From assembly GCF_002898515.1 (NCBI RefSeq), contig NZ_PPFX01000047.1, forward strand, positions 1 through 33,177: DNA of 33,177 nucleotides, in the 5' to 3' direction. This DNA is from Geothermobacter hydrogeniphilus. Its GTDB lineage: Bacteria; Desulfobacterota; Desulfuromonadia; Desulfuromonadales; Geothermobacteraceae. Each line of letters starts with the position of its first letter. Within the stretch, counting starts at the first letter, position 1. The notes below the pieces were generated by a model that had not been told where the DNA came from, searched no databases, and saw only the letters and a program-made list of their open reading frames with translations. Positions 1-8,398 of the stretch are shown piece by piece. Made by a program: the position numbers and the translations under genes.

Positions 1-146
1 CCTGTTGGATGGAGAGTGCAAGTGCTTGGTCTGAATGAGATTTTCAAAAATCTGAGGCGCACCCATAGGTTCGCTGGTGATTTTTGGGAAGCTCAGGCAG
101 GCCAATGACTTGTGCGGTCCGCCGACAAGGGGCTCACTGATTCAGG
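1..146 (+). mobile_element. MITE-like palindromic element, family A copy 1 (left end cut by window)
   Basis: Forward copy (defined by the centre GCGCACCCATAGGTTCGC) lacking about the first 16 bases, which fall outside the window. The right terminus CTCACTGATTCAGG is intact at 133-146 and is followed by AGTAT, the expected position of the 5-bp target duplication; the left duplication cannot be seen. The two halves of the element are imperfect reverse complements, with CAAAAATC and GATTTTTG flanking the central loop. It ends 51 bp before the start of the small orphan gene at 198. Confidence 0.9.
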
Positions 147-197
147 AGTATAATAAAAAGAGAAGGGTACCGAACGGGGGGAGAAAGGATAAGCCGT

Positions 198-431
198 ATG
201 AATCGCAAAAACTACCGCAAGCTCTGTGATCTGGCCGCCGGCGGCGACCGGCGCGCGATCATCAACCTGGAGAGCCACACCCAGGGCGAAGTGCTCTCCT
301 GCCATCACAACTACTTCAATGTCCGGGTCGGCGAGGGATGGGAAGTGTGGGATCGGCGGATCTGCGAGCCGACGATCATGACCGGGGAAAACCGCGACCG
401 TGAAGACGCGATGGTCGATTTCCAGATCTGA
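198..431 (+). CDS. Small orphan protein, paralogue of the protein at 12987
   Basis: I do not recognise this 77-residue protein. The ATG at 198 follows a purine-rich GGGGGGAGAAAGG stretch that can serve as ribosome binding site. Its central part shares a clear pattern with the protein at 12987-13169: GEV, then C.H.YFNV, then VGEG.EVW, then IC. There is no signal peptide or membrane segment. The two conserved Cys and one His could bind metal, but that is a guess. The last 20 residues (after ICEP) have no counterpart in the paralogue. Both paralogues sit just downstream of a family A element. The coding region is followed by a strong hairpin at 453-481 and then by the convergent helicase gene. 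Confidence 0.7.
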   Translation: MNRKNYRKLCDLAAGGDRRAIINLESHTQGEVLSCHHNYFNVRVGEGWEVWDRRICEPTIMTGENRDREDAMVDFQI

Positions 432-452
432 CCCGGGAACAGGACCTGAGAA

Positions 453-481
453 GGGCCGGCAGCAAGGATTGCTGCCGGCCC
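453..481. terminator. 13-bp stem hairpin between convergent genes
   Basis: GGGCCGGCAGCAA and TTGCTGCCGGCCC form a perfect 13-bp stem with a 3-base loop. It lies between the small orphan gene and the stop of the helicase gene, so it could serve both. There is no good T-run on either side, so intrinsic termination is likely but not certain. Confidence 0.6.
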
Positions 482-495
482 GGAGTTTCAGCCTG

Positions 496-1800
496 TCAGT
501 GCGCGCTTTTGGCCGGCCGGGCCTTGCGGCTCCGATACTCGACGATCGGCTCGCGACGGCGCTGGCTGCCGGGCTTGCCCTTGCCGCGGTTGAAGCCGCC
601 ATGACGCTTGTTGCCGGGTCGCCCGTCGCGCTTGCCCGCCGGGCGACCGCGTCGCAACGGCCGGGAGGGTTCCAACCCGGGGATCTCTTCCTGCGGCAGC
701 CGTTCGCCGATCAACCGTTCGATCCGCTCCAGGCGCTGGACATCGGTACCATTGCTGGCAAAGGAGATGGCGATGCCGCTGGCGCCGGCGCGCCCGGTGC
801 GGCCGATGCGATGAATATAGTCTTCGGCCGCCATCGGCAGGTCGAAATTGATTACGTGGCTGATGCCGGGGATATCGATGCCGCGGGCGGCGACATCGGT
901 CGCCACCAGCAGCCGCACCCTCCCCTGGCGCAGGTTGCGCACCGTCCGGTTGCGCGCGCCCTGAGTCATGTCGCCATGCAAGGCGGCGGCGCGGTGTCCC
1001 TGGTCGATCAGTTCCTGCGCCAGGCTGTCGGCATCACGCTTGGTGGCGGAAAAGATGATCGCCTGGGAAACCTCGTCCGACTCGGCGAAATGCTGCAGCA
1101 GGCGCTTCTTGTGGTGATAACTGTCAGCGACGTGCAGGCACTGGGAAATCTGGTCGAGGGTCATTTTCCGGCCGGCGATATCAATCCGCACCGGGTCGCT
1201 CAGCAACCGGTTGGCGAGGTTTTCCATGGTCCGATCCATGGTCGCGGTGAAGAGCAGCGTCTGCCGCTCAGCGGGGGCGGCGGCCACCACTTTTTCGACA
1301 TCCTCCTTGAACCCCATGTCGAGCATCCGGTCGGCCTCGTCGAGAATCAGCACTTCGAGCCGGGAAAGATTGAGGCTGCCGCGCTCGAGGTGATCAATCA
1401 GCCGTCCCGGGGTGCCGACCACCAGGTCGATCGGCCGCCCGAGATCGCGGAACTGTGGGCCGTAAGCTGTGCCGCCGAGGATCGCGGTGCTGCGCAGGCG
1501 CAGGAAACGGCCGTAGTTGCGGGTCGCGTCGGTAACCTGGGCGGCCAACTCCCGGGTCGGCGTCATCACCAGCACCCGCGGCGCGCCCTTGGGGCCCTTC
1601 TTCAGCACCGAGAGACGGTCGAGGGCCGGCAGCATGAAGGCCGCGGTCTTGCCGGTCCCGGTCTGGGCCGAGGCGAGCAGGTCGCGGCCGGCGAGGATCT
1701 CGGGGATCGATTTTTCCTGAACCGGGGTCGGCTCACTGTAGCCGCACTGGGTGACCGCGCGTAGAATCGGAGCGGCCAGCTTGAATTGATCAAAAGACAT
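496..1800 (-). CDS. rhlE: DEAD-box ATP-dependent RNA helicase, RhlE type
   Basis: A 434-residue cytoplasmic RNA helicase that remodels RNA duplexes in ribosome assembly and RNA decay. Visible motifs: Q motif around residues 20-32 (GYSEPTPVQ), motif I AQTGTGKT at 45-52, Ia PTRELA at 81-86, TPGR at 130-133, DEAD at 154-157, TAT in the motif III position at 185-187 (SAT is more usual), and HRIGRTGRAG near the end of the second RecA domain. A basic Arg/Gly/Lys-rich tail of about 60 residues follows, as in RhlE proteins. I chose the start at 1800 because AAGGGA lies just upstream and the protein then begins at the normal place before the Q motif; a longer in-frame extension to 1902 has no family support. 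The leader contains two hairpins (1813-1838 and 1862-1883). Assignment to RhlE rather than another DEAD-box subgroup is from overall resemblance. Confidence 0.93.
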   Translation of the reverse strand: MSFDQFKLAAPILRAVTQCGYSEPTPVQEKSIPEILAGRDLLASAQTGTGKTAAFMLPALDRLSVLKKGPKGAPRVLVMTPTRELAAQVTDATRNYGRFLRLRSTAILGGTAYGPQFRDLGRPIDLVVGTPGRLIDHLERGSLNLSRLEVLILDEADRMLDMGFKEDVEKVVAAAPAERQTLLFTATMDRTMENLANRLLSDPVRIDIAGRKMTLDQISQCLHVADSYHHKKRLLQHFAESDEVSQAIIFSATKRDADSLAQELIDQGHRAAALHGDMTQGARNRTVRNLRQGRVRLLVATDVAARGIDIPGISHVINFDLPMAAEDYIHRIGRTGRAGASGIAISFASNGTDVQRLERIERLIGERLPQEEIPGLEPSRPLRRGRPAGKRDGRPGNKRHGGFNRGKGKPGSQRRREPIVEYRSRKARPAKSAH

Positions 1801-1812
1801 GTGAATCCCTTC

Positions 1813-1883
1813 GTCCGCGACAACAAAAATGCGCGGACCATTGACAGACGTGCGGAGACCGGTCGGACAGACAGCTGTCCGAC
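1813..1883 (-). promoter_or_regulatory. Structured 5' leader of the DEAD-box helicase gene
   Basis: Two inverted repeats occupy the leader. GTCGGACAG/CTGTCCGAC (1862-1883, perfect 9-bp stem, 4-base loop) lies upstream. GTCCGCG/CGCGGAC (1813-1838, 7-bp stem) ends just before the AAGGGA ribosome binding site. The arms share the GTCCG/CGGAC core, so alternative pairing between the two hairpins is possible. Nothing else gene-like is seen in 1801-2112. Confidence 0.4.
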
Positions 1884-2112
1884 AGCAAAGGCGGTCATCC
1901 ACTCCGGGACTGGCGTATGGACATGAACATCGTCGCCAACCGGATGAAGCTGCCAGGGATTCAAAGGGAATCGACTGCAGAGGTGGGTCAGGGAGCGATG
2001 GGTGGGTACCGGCGGTGCCGGACTCGGTGCATAAATCAGTCGCCGCGCATCATACAGGGTTCGGGGAATAAGGCAAGGGTTAAATGGCGGGACGGGATTC
2101 AGAACCGGTGCC

Positions 2113-2147
2113 GGGGACAGTCCCCCTTCAGGAGGGGGACTGTCCCC
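2113..2147 (-). terminator. 15-bp perfect hairpin downstream of cupin gene
   Basis: GGGGACAGTCCCCCT and AGGGGGACTGTCCCC pair perfectly around a 5-base loop, 18 bp beyond the cupin stop codon. The position fits a terminator for the minus-strand cupin gene, although no T-run follows. GGGACAGTCCCC-type palindromes of this kind recur in many proteobacterial genomes, so it may also be a dispersed repeat. Confidence 0.6.
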
Positions 2148-2164
2148 TTGAGATATTCAGAGCA

Positions 2165-2494
2165 TCACTGCTTGATCATCACCAGCAGCATCTTGTAGCG
2201 GGTGACCGCCTTCAGCGCGTGGGGCTGGTCGGCCGGCATGATGATGAACTGACCAGCCTTGACACGGTGCTCTTCGCCGGCGATGGTGATCGCCGCTTCG
2301 CCGTCGGTAATCTGCACCAGGGCGTCGAAGGGGGCGGTATGTTCACTCAGCCCCTCACCCTTGTCGAAAGCGAACAGGGTCACGGTGCCGGTATCTTTCT
2401 TGATGATGGTGCGACTGACCACGGCGCCATCCTGGTAGTCGAGCAGGCCGTTCAGGTCAAGGGTCTGTGCCAGCAGGTCGTTCACTTCACTCAT
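2165..2494 (-). CDS. Small single-domain cupin protein
   Basis: A 109-residue cytoplasmic protein with the conserved beta-barrel cupin fold. Motif 1 is represented by GEGLSEHTAPFDALVQITDGEA, in which only one of the usual two histidines is present. Motif 2 is AGQFIIMPADQPHALKA, with the expected Pro and His. The missing first-motif ligands mean metal binding is uncertain. The ATG at 2494 is preceded by AAAGGAGA at good spacing. It is a single gene, with a strong hairpin after it and a family A element upstream at 2579. Substrate and role cannot be told; proteins of this size are often annotated only as cupin_2. Confidence 0.85.
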   Translation of the reverse strand: MSEVNDLLAQTLDLNGLLDYQDGAVVSRTIIKKDTGTVTLFAFDKGEGLSEHTAPFDALVQITDGEAAITIAGEEHRVKAGQFIIMPADQPHALKAVTRYKMLLVMIKQ

Positions 2495-2578
2495 CGTTTT
2501 TTCTCCTTTGTTGAGTTCGTTGCGGTCAAGTCTAACCGCTGTCGGCCGGAATTTCCTTGCGCCAGGTCAAGTCTATTC

Positions 2579-2740
2579 CCTAAATCAGTGAACCCCTTGC
2601 CGGCGGATAGCGCAAGTCATTGACCTGCCTGGGCTTCCCAAAAATTACCAGCGAACCTATGGGTGCGCTTCAAATTTTTGTAAATCCCATTCAGGCCAAG
2701 CACTTACCCTCTCCATCCGACAGGAACTCACGAATTCAGG
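2579..2740 (-). mobile_element. MITE-like palindromic element, family A copy 2 (complete)
   Basis: Reverse-oriented 162-bp copy. The ends are CCTAAATCAGTGAA and CTCACGAATTCAGG, slightly diverged from the consensus 14-bp terminus CCTGAATCAGTGAG. It is bracketed by a perfect 5-bp direct repeat TATTC (2574-2578 and 2741-2745), the footprint of insertion. It ends 48 bp before the SPOR-NlpC lipoprotein gene. Confidence 0.93.
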
Positions 2741-2788
2741 TATTCTTTTTTTCCGACCGGATGTGCTAACCTGCGGCCATTTACTGCC

Positions 2789-3664
2789 ATGACGTGCCTT
2801 CATCCCCACATCAGATTACTGCTGATGAGCCTGGTCCTGCTGCCGGGGCTGCTCAGTTGCGCCGGGCAGCCGCGAACGGCAACGCCTGCGTCCCCGCCTG
2901 CCGGGCAGGTCGATCCGATCGCGGCCCTGCTGCCCCGGGCGGCACCCGCACCCGTGGCGCCCGACACCGATTCCGGCCCTGCACCGACGGCTCCCGCCAA
3001 ACCATCCCGGCACCACCTTGAACGGATGGGGTTTTCGACCCAGGTCGGCGCCTTTTCCAACCTCGACAACGCGGTCCGCCTGGAACGGGTCCTCGATGCA
3101 AAAGGGATCGACGCCTACTATTTCCGCCACGAATCGGGACTCTACAAGGTCCGTTTCGGCAACCACAAGAGTTACCGGGCCGCCCGCGAAGAGGCGGAGG
3201 CACTGCGACGCCAGGGGCTGATCGGCCGCTTCTTCATCGTCATCCCGGACGATTACGCGGCGGCCAGGATCCGCCGCAGCGGCCAGGGCAACCTGCGCAG
3301 CGAGCTGGTACATACCGCCCGCCGGTTTCTCGGGGTTCCCTACCGCTGGGGTGGCGAGGATCGCAAGCGGGGCTTCGACTGCAGCGGACTGACCATGGCC
3401 TGCTACCGCCTCAACGGTCTCAATCTGCCGCGCAATTCGCGCATGCAGTACCGCGCCGGCCGGAAGATCAGCAAGAGCAGGCTGCGCAAGGGCGACCTGG
3501 TCTTCTTCGCCACCCACGGCGGCAAACGGGTCACCCATGTCGGCATCTACGCCGGCGGCGGCAAGTTCATCCACGCCCCACGTACCGGCAAGACCGTCCG
3601 CTACGCCAGCCTCTCCAACGCCTACTGGCGCAAAGCCTATGTCGGCGCCCGTAGCTATCTCTGA
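2789..3664 (+). CDS. SPOR-NlpC/P60 lipoprotein, putative peptidoglycan endopeptidase
   Basis: A 291-residue envelope protein likely to cut peptide bonds in murein. A hydrophobic signal with lipobox LLSC places the lipidated Cys at residue 24. A Pro/Ala-rich linker runs to about 75. A SPOR-like domain occupies about 80-155 (FSTQVGAFSNLDNAVRLER...GLYKVRFGNH). An NlpC/P60 domain occupies about 170-291, with catalytic Cys198 (FDCSGL), His250 (THVGIY) and a third polar residue, probably His262 (IHAPRTG). The SPOR domain should direct it to denuded glycan at division sites. The ATG at 2789 has no clear ribosome binding site, and an internal Met13 is a possible alternative that would shorten the signal peptide. 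It is monocistronic, with a family A element just upstream. Confidence 0.93.
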   Translation: MTCLHPHIRLLLMSLVLLPGLLSCAGQPRTATPASPPAGQVDPIAALLPRAAPAPVAPDTDSGPAPTAPAKPSRHHLERMGFSTQVGAFSNLDNAVRLERVLDAKGIDAYYFRHESGLYKVRFGNHKSYRAAREEAEALRRQGLIGRFFIVIPDDYAAARIRRSGQGNLRSELVHTARRFLGVPYRWGGEDRKRGFDCSGLTMACYRLNGLNLPRNSRMQYRAGRKISKSRLRKGDLVFFATHGGKRVTHVGIYAGGGKFIHAPRTGKTVRYASLSNAYWRKAYVGARSYL

Positions 3665-3700
3665 TCACCGCCCTGATCCCGCCCTCCCCCGGGGGCGCCA

Positions 3701-3769
3701 CAGTTTTTGAGTCCCTCTTTCAGGCGGCTCCTTATCCCCCGGCATCCGGCAGACACCCACAAATTCAGG
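3701..3769 (-). repeat. Internally deleted remnant of family A element
   Basis: The left part (TGAGTCCCT...GGCGG) matches the start of copy 8, and the right part (CATCCGGCAGACACCCAC then AATTCAGG) matches the right ends of copies 2 and 7. The central approximately 90 bp are missing. The ends are degraded and no target duplication is visible. It lies between the lipoprotein stop and the 56-aa gene at 3833. Confidence 0.5.
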
Positions 3770-3832
3770 TAAAATGTAAGAAGTAGATGTTCTCAGGACG
3801 CATCTGCCACCACCAGATAAAGGAGGTTGCTC

Positions 3833-4003
3833 ATGATCCGCCTCGAACTGAATGACATGGAACAGGAAACCCTGCGACAGGCTCTTGCCAAACGCCTCAG
3901 CAGCCTGGTCGATGAAATCGCTCACACCGACACCCGTGATTACCGGGATTTTCTCAAGGAGCGCAAGGAGATTCTGACCGACATCCATGACCGGCTGCAC
4001 TGA
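3833..4003 (+). CDS. Small conserved-looking charged protein, 56 aa
   Basis: This short ORF begins MIRLELNDMEQETL and ends DIHDRLH. The ATG is preceded by a near-perfect Shine-Dalgarno AAAGGAGG with 6-base spacing, the main reason to accept it. The composition is highly charged and helical (DYRDFLKERKEIL), suggesting a two-helix bundle or a small antitoxin-like or adaptor protein, but I recognise no family. It overlaps a longer antisense frame that has no ribosome binding site and looks like a shadow. It stands alone between a lipoprotein gene and the convergent tRNA-dihydrouridine synthase gene, whose stop is 26 bp away. Confidence 0.7.
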   Translation: MIRLELNDMEQETLRQALAKRLSSLVDEIAHTDTRDYRDFLKERKEILTDIHDRLH

Positions 4004-4028
4004 GCCGGAAGTACCACAACGGACCGGG

Positions 4029-4997
4029 TCAGAGATCTTCGAGCAGACGGGCGAACGCAGGAATGGTGCGGCTCTTCTTCAACCGGCGCACGGTGTCGGC
4101 AAAGGCGGGCTGATCGATGAACAGCAGGACATTTTTCATCTTGTCGAGGACCTGTTTCTCGCCGCAGAAACGCTCCCGGTAGAAGGGCAGCAGGCCCTGC
4201 AGGTAACCCCGCAGGTCGCGGGCCTGCTGTTCGAGGTCGGGCATCTCGGGAGCGGCCCCGCGCAGGCGGGCGAAAATCAGCGGATCGGCCATCGCCGCCC
4301 GGCCGATCATCAAGCCCGCCGCCCCGGTCCGTTCAAGAACCAACCGACCTTCTGCGGCACTGCGGATATCGCCGTTGGCGATCACCGGCAGCCGGGTTCG
4401 GGCGACAACCTCGGCGGTCAGGCGATGGTCCGCTGCGCCGGCGTATTTCTGCACCACGGTTCGGGGATGCAGCACCAGCCAGTCCACCCCGGCATCCTCC
4501 AGTAGCGGCAGCAGCGAGAAGATCTGCCGCAGATCCTCATAACCGGCCCGCAACTTCACCGAAAATCCCCCCGCAATCGCCCGCCGCAGGGCCGGCAGTA
4601 GCTCCGCCAGCCGTTCGGGATACTGCAGCAACGCGCCACCGGTAGCGGCAGTGGTCATCCGCCCATAGGGACAACCGAGGTTGAGGTTGAGGTGCCGCGC
4701 GCCGTTGTCCCGGGCGATCAGAGCGGCATCGACCAACGGCTCGACCCCGTGTCCCACCAGCTGAACCACCAACGGCACTCCATCCTGTTCAGCCGCGATA
4801 TCGGCTATGTCGCGCCGACCGAAGCGGCGCCGGCTGACGCCGCTGACCCGCAGAAACTCGGTGAACACCACCTCCGGCCGTCCACGGTCAATGACCAGCC
4901 GACGCATGGCGCTGTTGGTCAAACCCTGCATCGGGGCCAGCATCAGCGGCACCGTCCCCGGCGCCCAGGGCAACTTGTGGTTAGCGGAAGCATTCAT
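4029..4997 (-). CDS. tRNA-dihydrouridine synthase family protein
   Basis: A flavoenzyme of 322 residues that reduces uridines in the tRNA D-loop using NADPH and FMN. The FMN-binding TIM barrel is recognised from LAPMQGLTNSAMR near the start, catalytic Cys109 in LNLGCPYGRM, VKLRAGYED, HPRT, VIANGDI and MIGRAAMADPLIF. The C-terminal helical tRNA-binding domain follows from about 245. It resembles the DusC-like branch more than DusA or DusB, but I cannot fix the subgroup. I took the ATG at 4997, shortly before the barrel; the frame is open further upstream but runs into repeat-rich DNA. The ribosome binding site is weak. A divergent family C repeat lies just upstream. Confidence 0.93.
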   Translation of the reverse strand: MNASANHKLPWAPGTVPLMLAPMQGLTNSAMRRLVIDRGRPEVVFTEFLRVSGVSRRRFGRRDIADIAAEQDGVPLVVQLVGHGVEPLVDAALIARDNGARHLNLNLGCPYGRMTTAATGGALLQYPERLAELLPALRRAIAGGFSVKLRAGYEDLRQIFSLLPLLEDAGVDWLVLHPRTVVQKYAGAADHRLTAEVVARTRLPVIANGDIRSAAEGRLVLERTGAAGLMIGRAAMADPLIFARLRGAAPEMPDLEQQARDLRGYLQGLLPFYRERFCGEKQVLDKMKNVLLFIDQPAFADTVRRLKKSRTIPAFARLLEDL

Positions 4998-5021
4998 GAC
5001 GCGGCAGAATAACCGATCCCG

Positions 5022-5092
5022 CAAGGCGGGTCCAGAGGCAGCTACGCCGAGGATTGAAGACCGAGGGGAATACAGCAGATATCGGCCGCCTT
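5022..5092 (+). repeat. Family C dispersed repeat, divergent copy
   Basis: GCAAGGCG, then GGCAGCTAC, GACCGAGG, CAGCAGAT and TATCGGCCGCC follow in the same order as in the better copies at 5362 and 8583, but with many changes. It sits directly upstream of the dihydrouridine synthase gene. Confidence 0.5.
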
Positions 5093-5103
5093 CGTAGAGA
5101 ATC

Positions 5104-5158
5104 GCGGGGTCGCGGCCCCGCCCGCCGCCTTCCTCTTTTGCCGGCCCAAAAGAGGAAG
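5104..5158. repeat. Two adjacent hairpins in the gap before ald
   Basis: The first is GCGGGG/CCCCGC at 5104-5121. The second is CTTCCTCTTTTG/CAAAAGAGGAAG at 5129-5158, a perfect 12-bp stem with a 6-base loop. The CCGGCCCAAAAGAGGAAGC-type motif is a recurrent intergenic sequence in proteobacteria. I see no gene in 5160-5361. Confidence 0.55.
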
Positions 5159-5361
5159 CAGAAAAGGGCCATCGCCTGCGGCGGGCATGGACACTACCCC
5201 TTGCCAACCATGCTGATTACGAAACCCTCGGCGCTCCCGTAGCCACGCCCGGCAGTGGTGGCACATGAACCTGTCTACGCAGGGAGGCAAACAAACGGGC
5301 TACGCAGAAAAACCATTAAACCCGAAAGAATACAACCCGTATTCCCCGGCATTTCAGCCCC

Positions 5362-5498
5362 CAGCACCACCGTTGAAGGTGGTCGAGACGTATTCGAATG
5401 CAAGGCGTCTCGTAACTGAAGGAGTGAGGTGTAGCGGCAGCTACTCCGCAGCGACTGAAGGGACGGGCAACGCAGCAGGCGGATGCGTATCGGCCGCC
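5362..5498 (+). repeat. Family C dispersed repeat, copy 1
   Basis: Begins CAGCACCACCGTTGAAGGTGG and ends GTATCGGCCGCC. The middle holds GCAAGGCGTCTCG and the hairpin GTAGCGGCAGCTAC. It matches copies at 8447 and 8583 almost throughout. It ends 9 bp from the ald stop codon, so ald transcripts run straight into it. Confidence 0.85.
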
Positions 5499-5506
5499 TC
5501 CGCACC

Positions 5507-6619
<1,113 letters not shown>

Positions 6620-6801
6620 GTCTGCCTCCCGGACGCGAGCTGTTGTCGGCAAAGAGTGCCGATTCCTGTTTACCTGAATCCGTGTTTACTCAGATTCTAT
6701 CAGGATTTTTTCGACATGTTCTTGCATTTACAGTTGCACAAACAGGTTGAAATGAAGGATAATTCTATAAATATGATTTTATTTAGCGAATTCTTCTAAG
6801 C

Positions 6802-7272
6802 ATGGACCTTGACCTGATAGATCACTCCATACTCTCGGCCCTGCAGCGCAACGGCCGCCTCTCCAACGTTCAGCTGGCCGAACAGGTCGGCCTGTCCGAA
6901 TCGGCCTGCCTGCGTCGAGTCAAACTGCTTGAAGAGAACGGCGTCATCGACCGCTACGTGATGCTGGTCAACCCGGCGGCAGTCGGCAAGCCAAGCAGCG
7001 TCTTCGTCCAGGTCACCCTCGACGGTCAGCAGGCGGAAAAACTTGCCGCTTTTGAAGCCGCGGTGCAGACCGTCTCCGAGATCATGGAATGCTATCTGCT
7101 GTCGGGTGACTGCGACTACCTGCTGCAGGTCCGGGTCCGGGACAACGCCGACTACGTCCGGGTCCATGAAAAACTGACGGCGCTGCCCGGCGTGCTGCGG
7201 GTACAGACTTCCTTTGCCCTGCGCACCGTGCGCCGCACCACGGAAATCCCGCTCAATACCCTGAATCAGTGA
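6802..7272 (+). CDS. Lrp/AsnC-family transcriptional regulator, C-terminus rewritten by a MITE insertion
   Basis: A 156-residue DNA-binding regulator. The winged helix-turn-helix occupies about residues 1-60 (LDLIDHSILSALQRNGRLSNVQLAEQVGLSESACLRRVKLLEE). The ligand-sensing RAM/AsnC domain covers about 65-145 (SEIMECYLLSGDCDYLLQVRVRD). The divergent ald gene 183 bp away is the obvious target, probably with alanine or another amino acid as effector. The last codons CTG AAT CAG TGA are the first bases of family A copy 3, so the present end (TLNQ) is element-encoded. Removing the element and one target duplicate restores a frame ending PGGTA with TGA at 7443-7445. The changed tail lies after the RAM domain, so function is probably kept. 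No clear ribosome binding site is seen. Confidence 0.93.
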   Translation: MDLDLIDHSILSALQRNGRLSNVQLAEQVGLSESACLRRVKLLEENGVIDRYVMLVNPAAVGKPSSVFVQVTLDGQQAEKLAAFEAAVQTVSEIMECYLLSGDCDYLLQVRVRDNADYVRVHEKLTALPGVLRVQTSFALRTVRRTTEIPLNTLNQ

Positions 7273-7421
7273 GTTCCTGTTGGGTGGAGAGTGCAAGTGC
7301 TTGGTCTGAATGAGATTTACAAAAATCTGAAGCGCACCCATAGGTTCGCTGGTGATTTTTGGGAAGTTCAGGCAGATCAATGACTTGTGCTATCCGCCGA
7401 CAAGGTGCTCACTGATTCAGG
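7260..7421 (+). mobile_element. MITE-like palindromic element, family A copy 3 (complete, reference copy)
   Basis: 162 bp with perfect 14-bp terminal inverted repeats CCTGAATCAGTGAG / CTCACTGATTCAGG and a perfect 5-bp duplication AATAC (7255-7259 and 7422-7426). It overlaps the last 13 bases of the Lrp-type gene and ends 20 bp before the response regulator ATG. Confidence 0.96.
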
Positions 7422-7441
7422 AATACTCCAGGAGGGACGGC

Positions 7442-7837
7442 ATGAGTGTCGCGGACAACAACCTTCACCGGGTGCTGATCATCGATGATGACCGACTGTT
7501 TCTGAAAACCCTGGAAAAAAATATCCGGGAAGATTTTCCCGGCCTGGAGGTCACCACCTGCGACAACCCGGTGCAGGGGCTCAAGGCGATCGATGAAAGT
7601 ATCGACCTGCTGCTGCTCGACCTGGAGATGCCCGGCATGGACGGCAGCAAGCTGCTGGCCTACGCCACCGCCCGCGGCATCGACAAAAGCCGGATCATCA
7701 TCCTGTCGGCAAGGGACGCCGAGGACCTGCACCAGATTTTTCCCATGGGAGTCTGCCTGGCGGTCCTCAACAAGCATGAAGCACGGCAGAAAACCGTGCT
7801 GAAGATGGTTTTTTCGTCGTTACAGAGAAGGCCCTGA
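7442..7837 (+). CDS. Stand-alone receiver-domain response regulator
   Basis: A 131-residue CheY-like protein consisting only of a phosphoacceptor domain. Acidic pocket IIDDDR at residues 13-18, phosphorylation site Asp60 in LLLLDLEMPGMDG, Ser89 in IILSARD, and conserved Lys111 in VLNKHEA. There is no output domain, so it probably acts through protein contacts or as part of a phosphorelay. The start at 7442 has AGGAGGG upstream. Before the MITE insertion this ATG would have overlapped the Lrp-type stop as ATGA, so the two genes were probably cotranscribed. The partner kinase is not in the window. Confidence 0.92.
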   Translation: MSVADNNLHRVLIIDDDRLFLKTLEKNIREDFPGLEVTTCDNPVQGLKAIDESIDLLLLDLEMPGMDGSKLLAYATARGIDKSRIIILSARDAEDLHQIFPMGVCLAVLNKHEARQKTVLKMVFSSLQRRP

Positions 7838-7843
7838 ACGCAA

Positions 7844-8281
7844 TCAGCTCGAAAGCGCGCAACGCAACAGCTTGCGTCCCGATTCAAACAGAATCTGTGC
7901 CTTGTTGGGGACAACGATCTCAGTCACCAACCCAAGACCGAAGGTGGGGTGGGAAACCAGCTGCCCTTTGCCGAGGACCGCGTCCATGGCATAAACGACC
8001 GCCTTGCCGGGATCGAGAACCGCCACCTCCTGCTGCCAGGCAACTTCATCCTTCGCCGCCTTCTTCGCCGCCGATTTTCTCGGCGCGACCGCCTTCTTGC
8101 GTGGTGTTGCCGTTTTCAACTGTTTCGGCGCCCGGTAGGCGTGAGTGGTTCCGCAGCAGTTGCATTCCACACGGACAACTTTTTCTCCCACCATGGCAAC
8201 CACGATGTGATTGGTCACCCCTTCACAGCGGCTGCAGTTCGACTCGATGGGGCCACCCGTCGTCGGCATTTTCTGACTCAT
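7844..8281 (-). CDS. Zinc-ribbon protein with basic linker and small C-terminal beta domain
   Basis: A 145-residue protein I cannot assign to a named family. The N-terminal part has CSRC at about 17-20 and CNCC at about 42-45, a likely four-cysteine zinc site. Residues about 52-80 are a Lys/Ala/Arg/Pro-rich linker like those of histone H1-like proteins. The C-terminal segment (VSHPTFGLGLVTEIVVPNKAQILFESGRKLLRC) resembles small SH3/Tudor-like or CarD-type barrels. A nucleic-acid or RNA polymerase-associated role is plausible but inferred. ATG at 8281 has GGGAG upstream; an in-frame ATG at 8302 is less well placed. It converges on the response regulator gene with a 6-bp gap. Confidence 0.75.
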   Translation of the reverse strand: MSQKMPTTGGPIESNCSRCEGVTNHIVVAMVGEKVVRVECNCCGTTHAYRAPKQLKTATPRKKAVAPRKSAAKKAAKDEVAWQQEVAVLDPGKAVVYAMDAVLGKGQLVSHPTFGLGLVTEIVVPNKAQILFESGRKLLRCALSS

Positions 8282-8398
8282 AAAATCTCCCGGTTCAAAC
8301 AAGCAAAGACGCTCTTTCTACTCCTGCGGCGCCGGGCTGTCAAGAAGAGAAGGATGAGAAAGGGGCAAGACGTGAGATGGCGGTTTCTCCCGACTCCC

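Noticed and set aside
400-1764. A 454-codon plus-strand open frame opposite the helicase
   Set aside because: Antisense shadow of the DEAD-box gene; composition is typical of a reversed frame.
3665-4000. A 111-codon minus-strand frame
   Set aside because: It overlaps the 56-aa plus-strand gene that has a perfect ribosome binding site, and runs across a MITE remnant.
6673-6704. CCTGAATCCGTG followed by ACTCAGATTC...CAGG in the ald-lrp gap, resembling joined MITE ends
   Set aside because: Only one terminus fits well and there is no target duplication; the likeness could be chance or a very old remnant.
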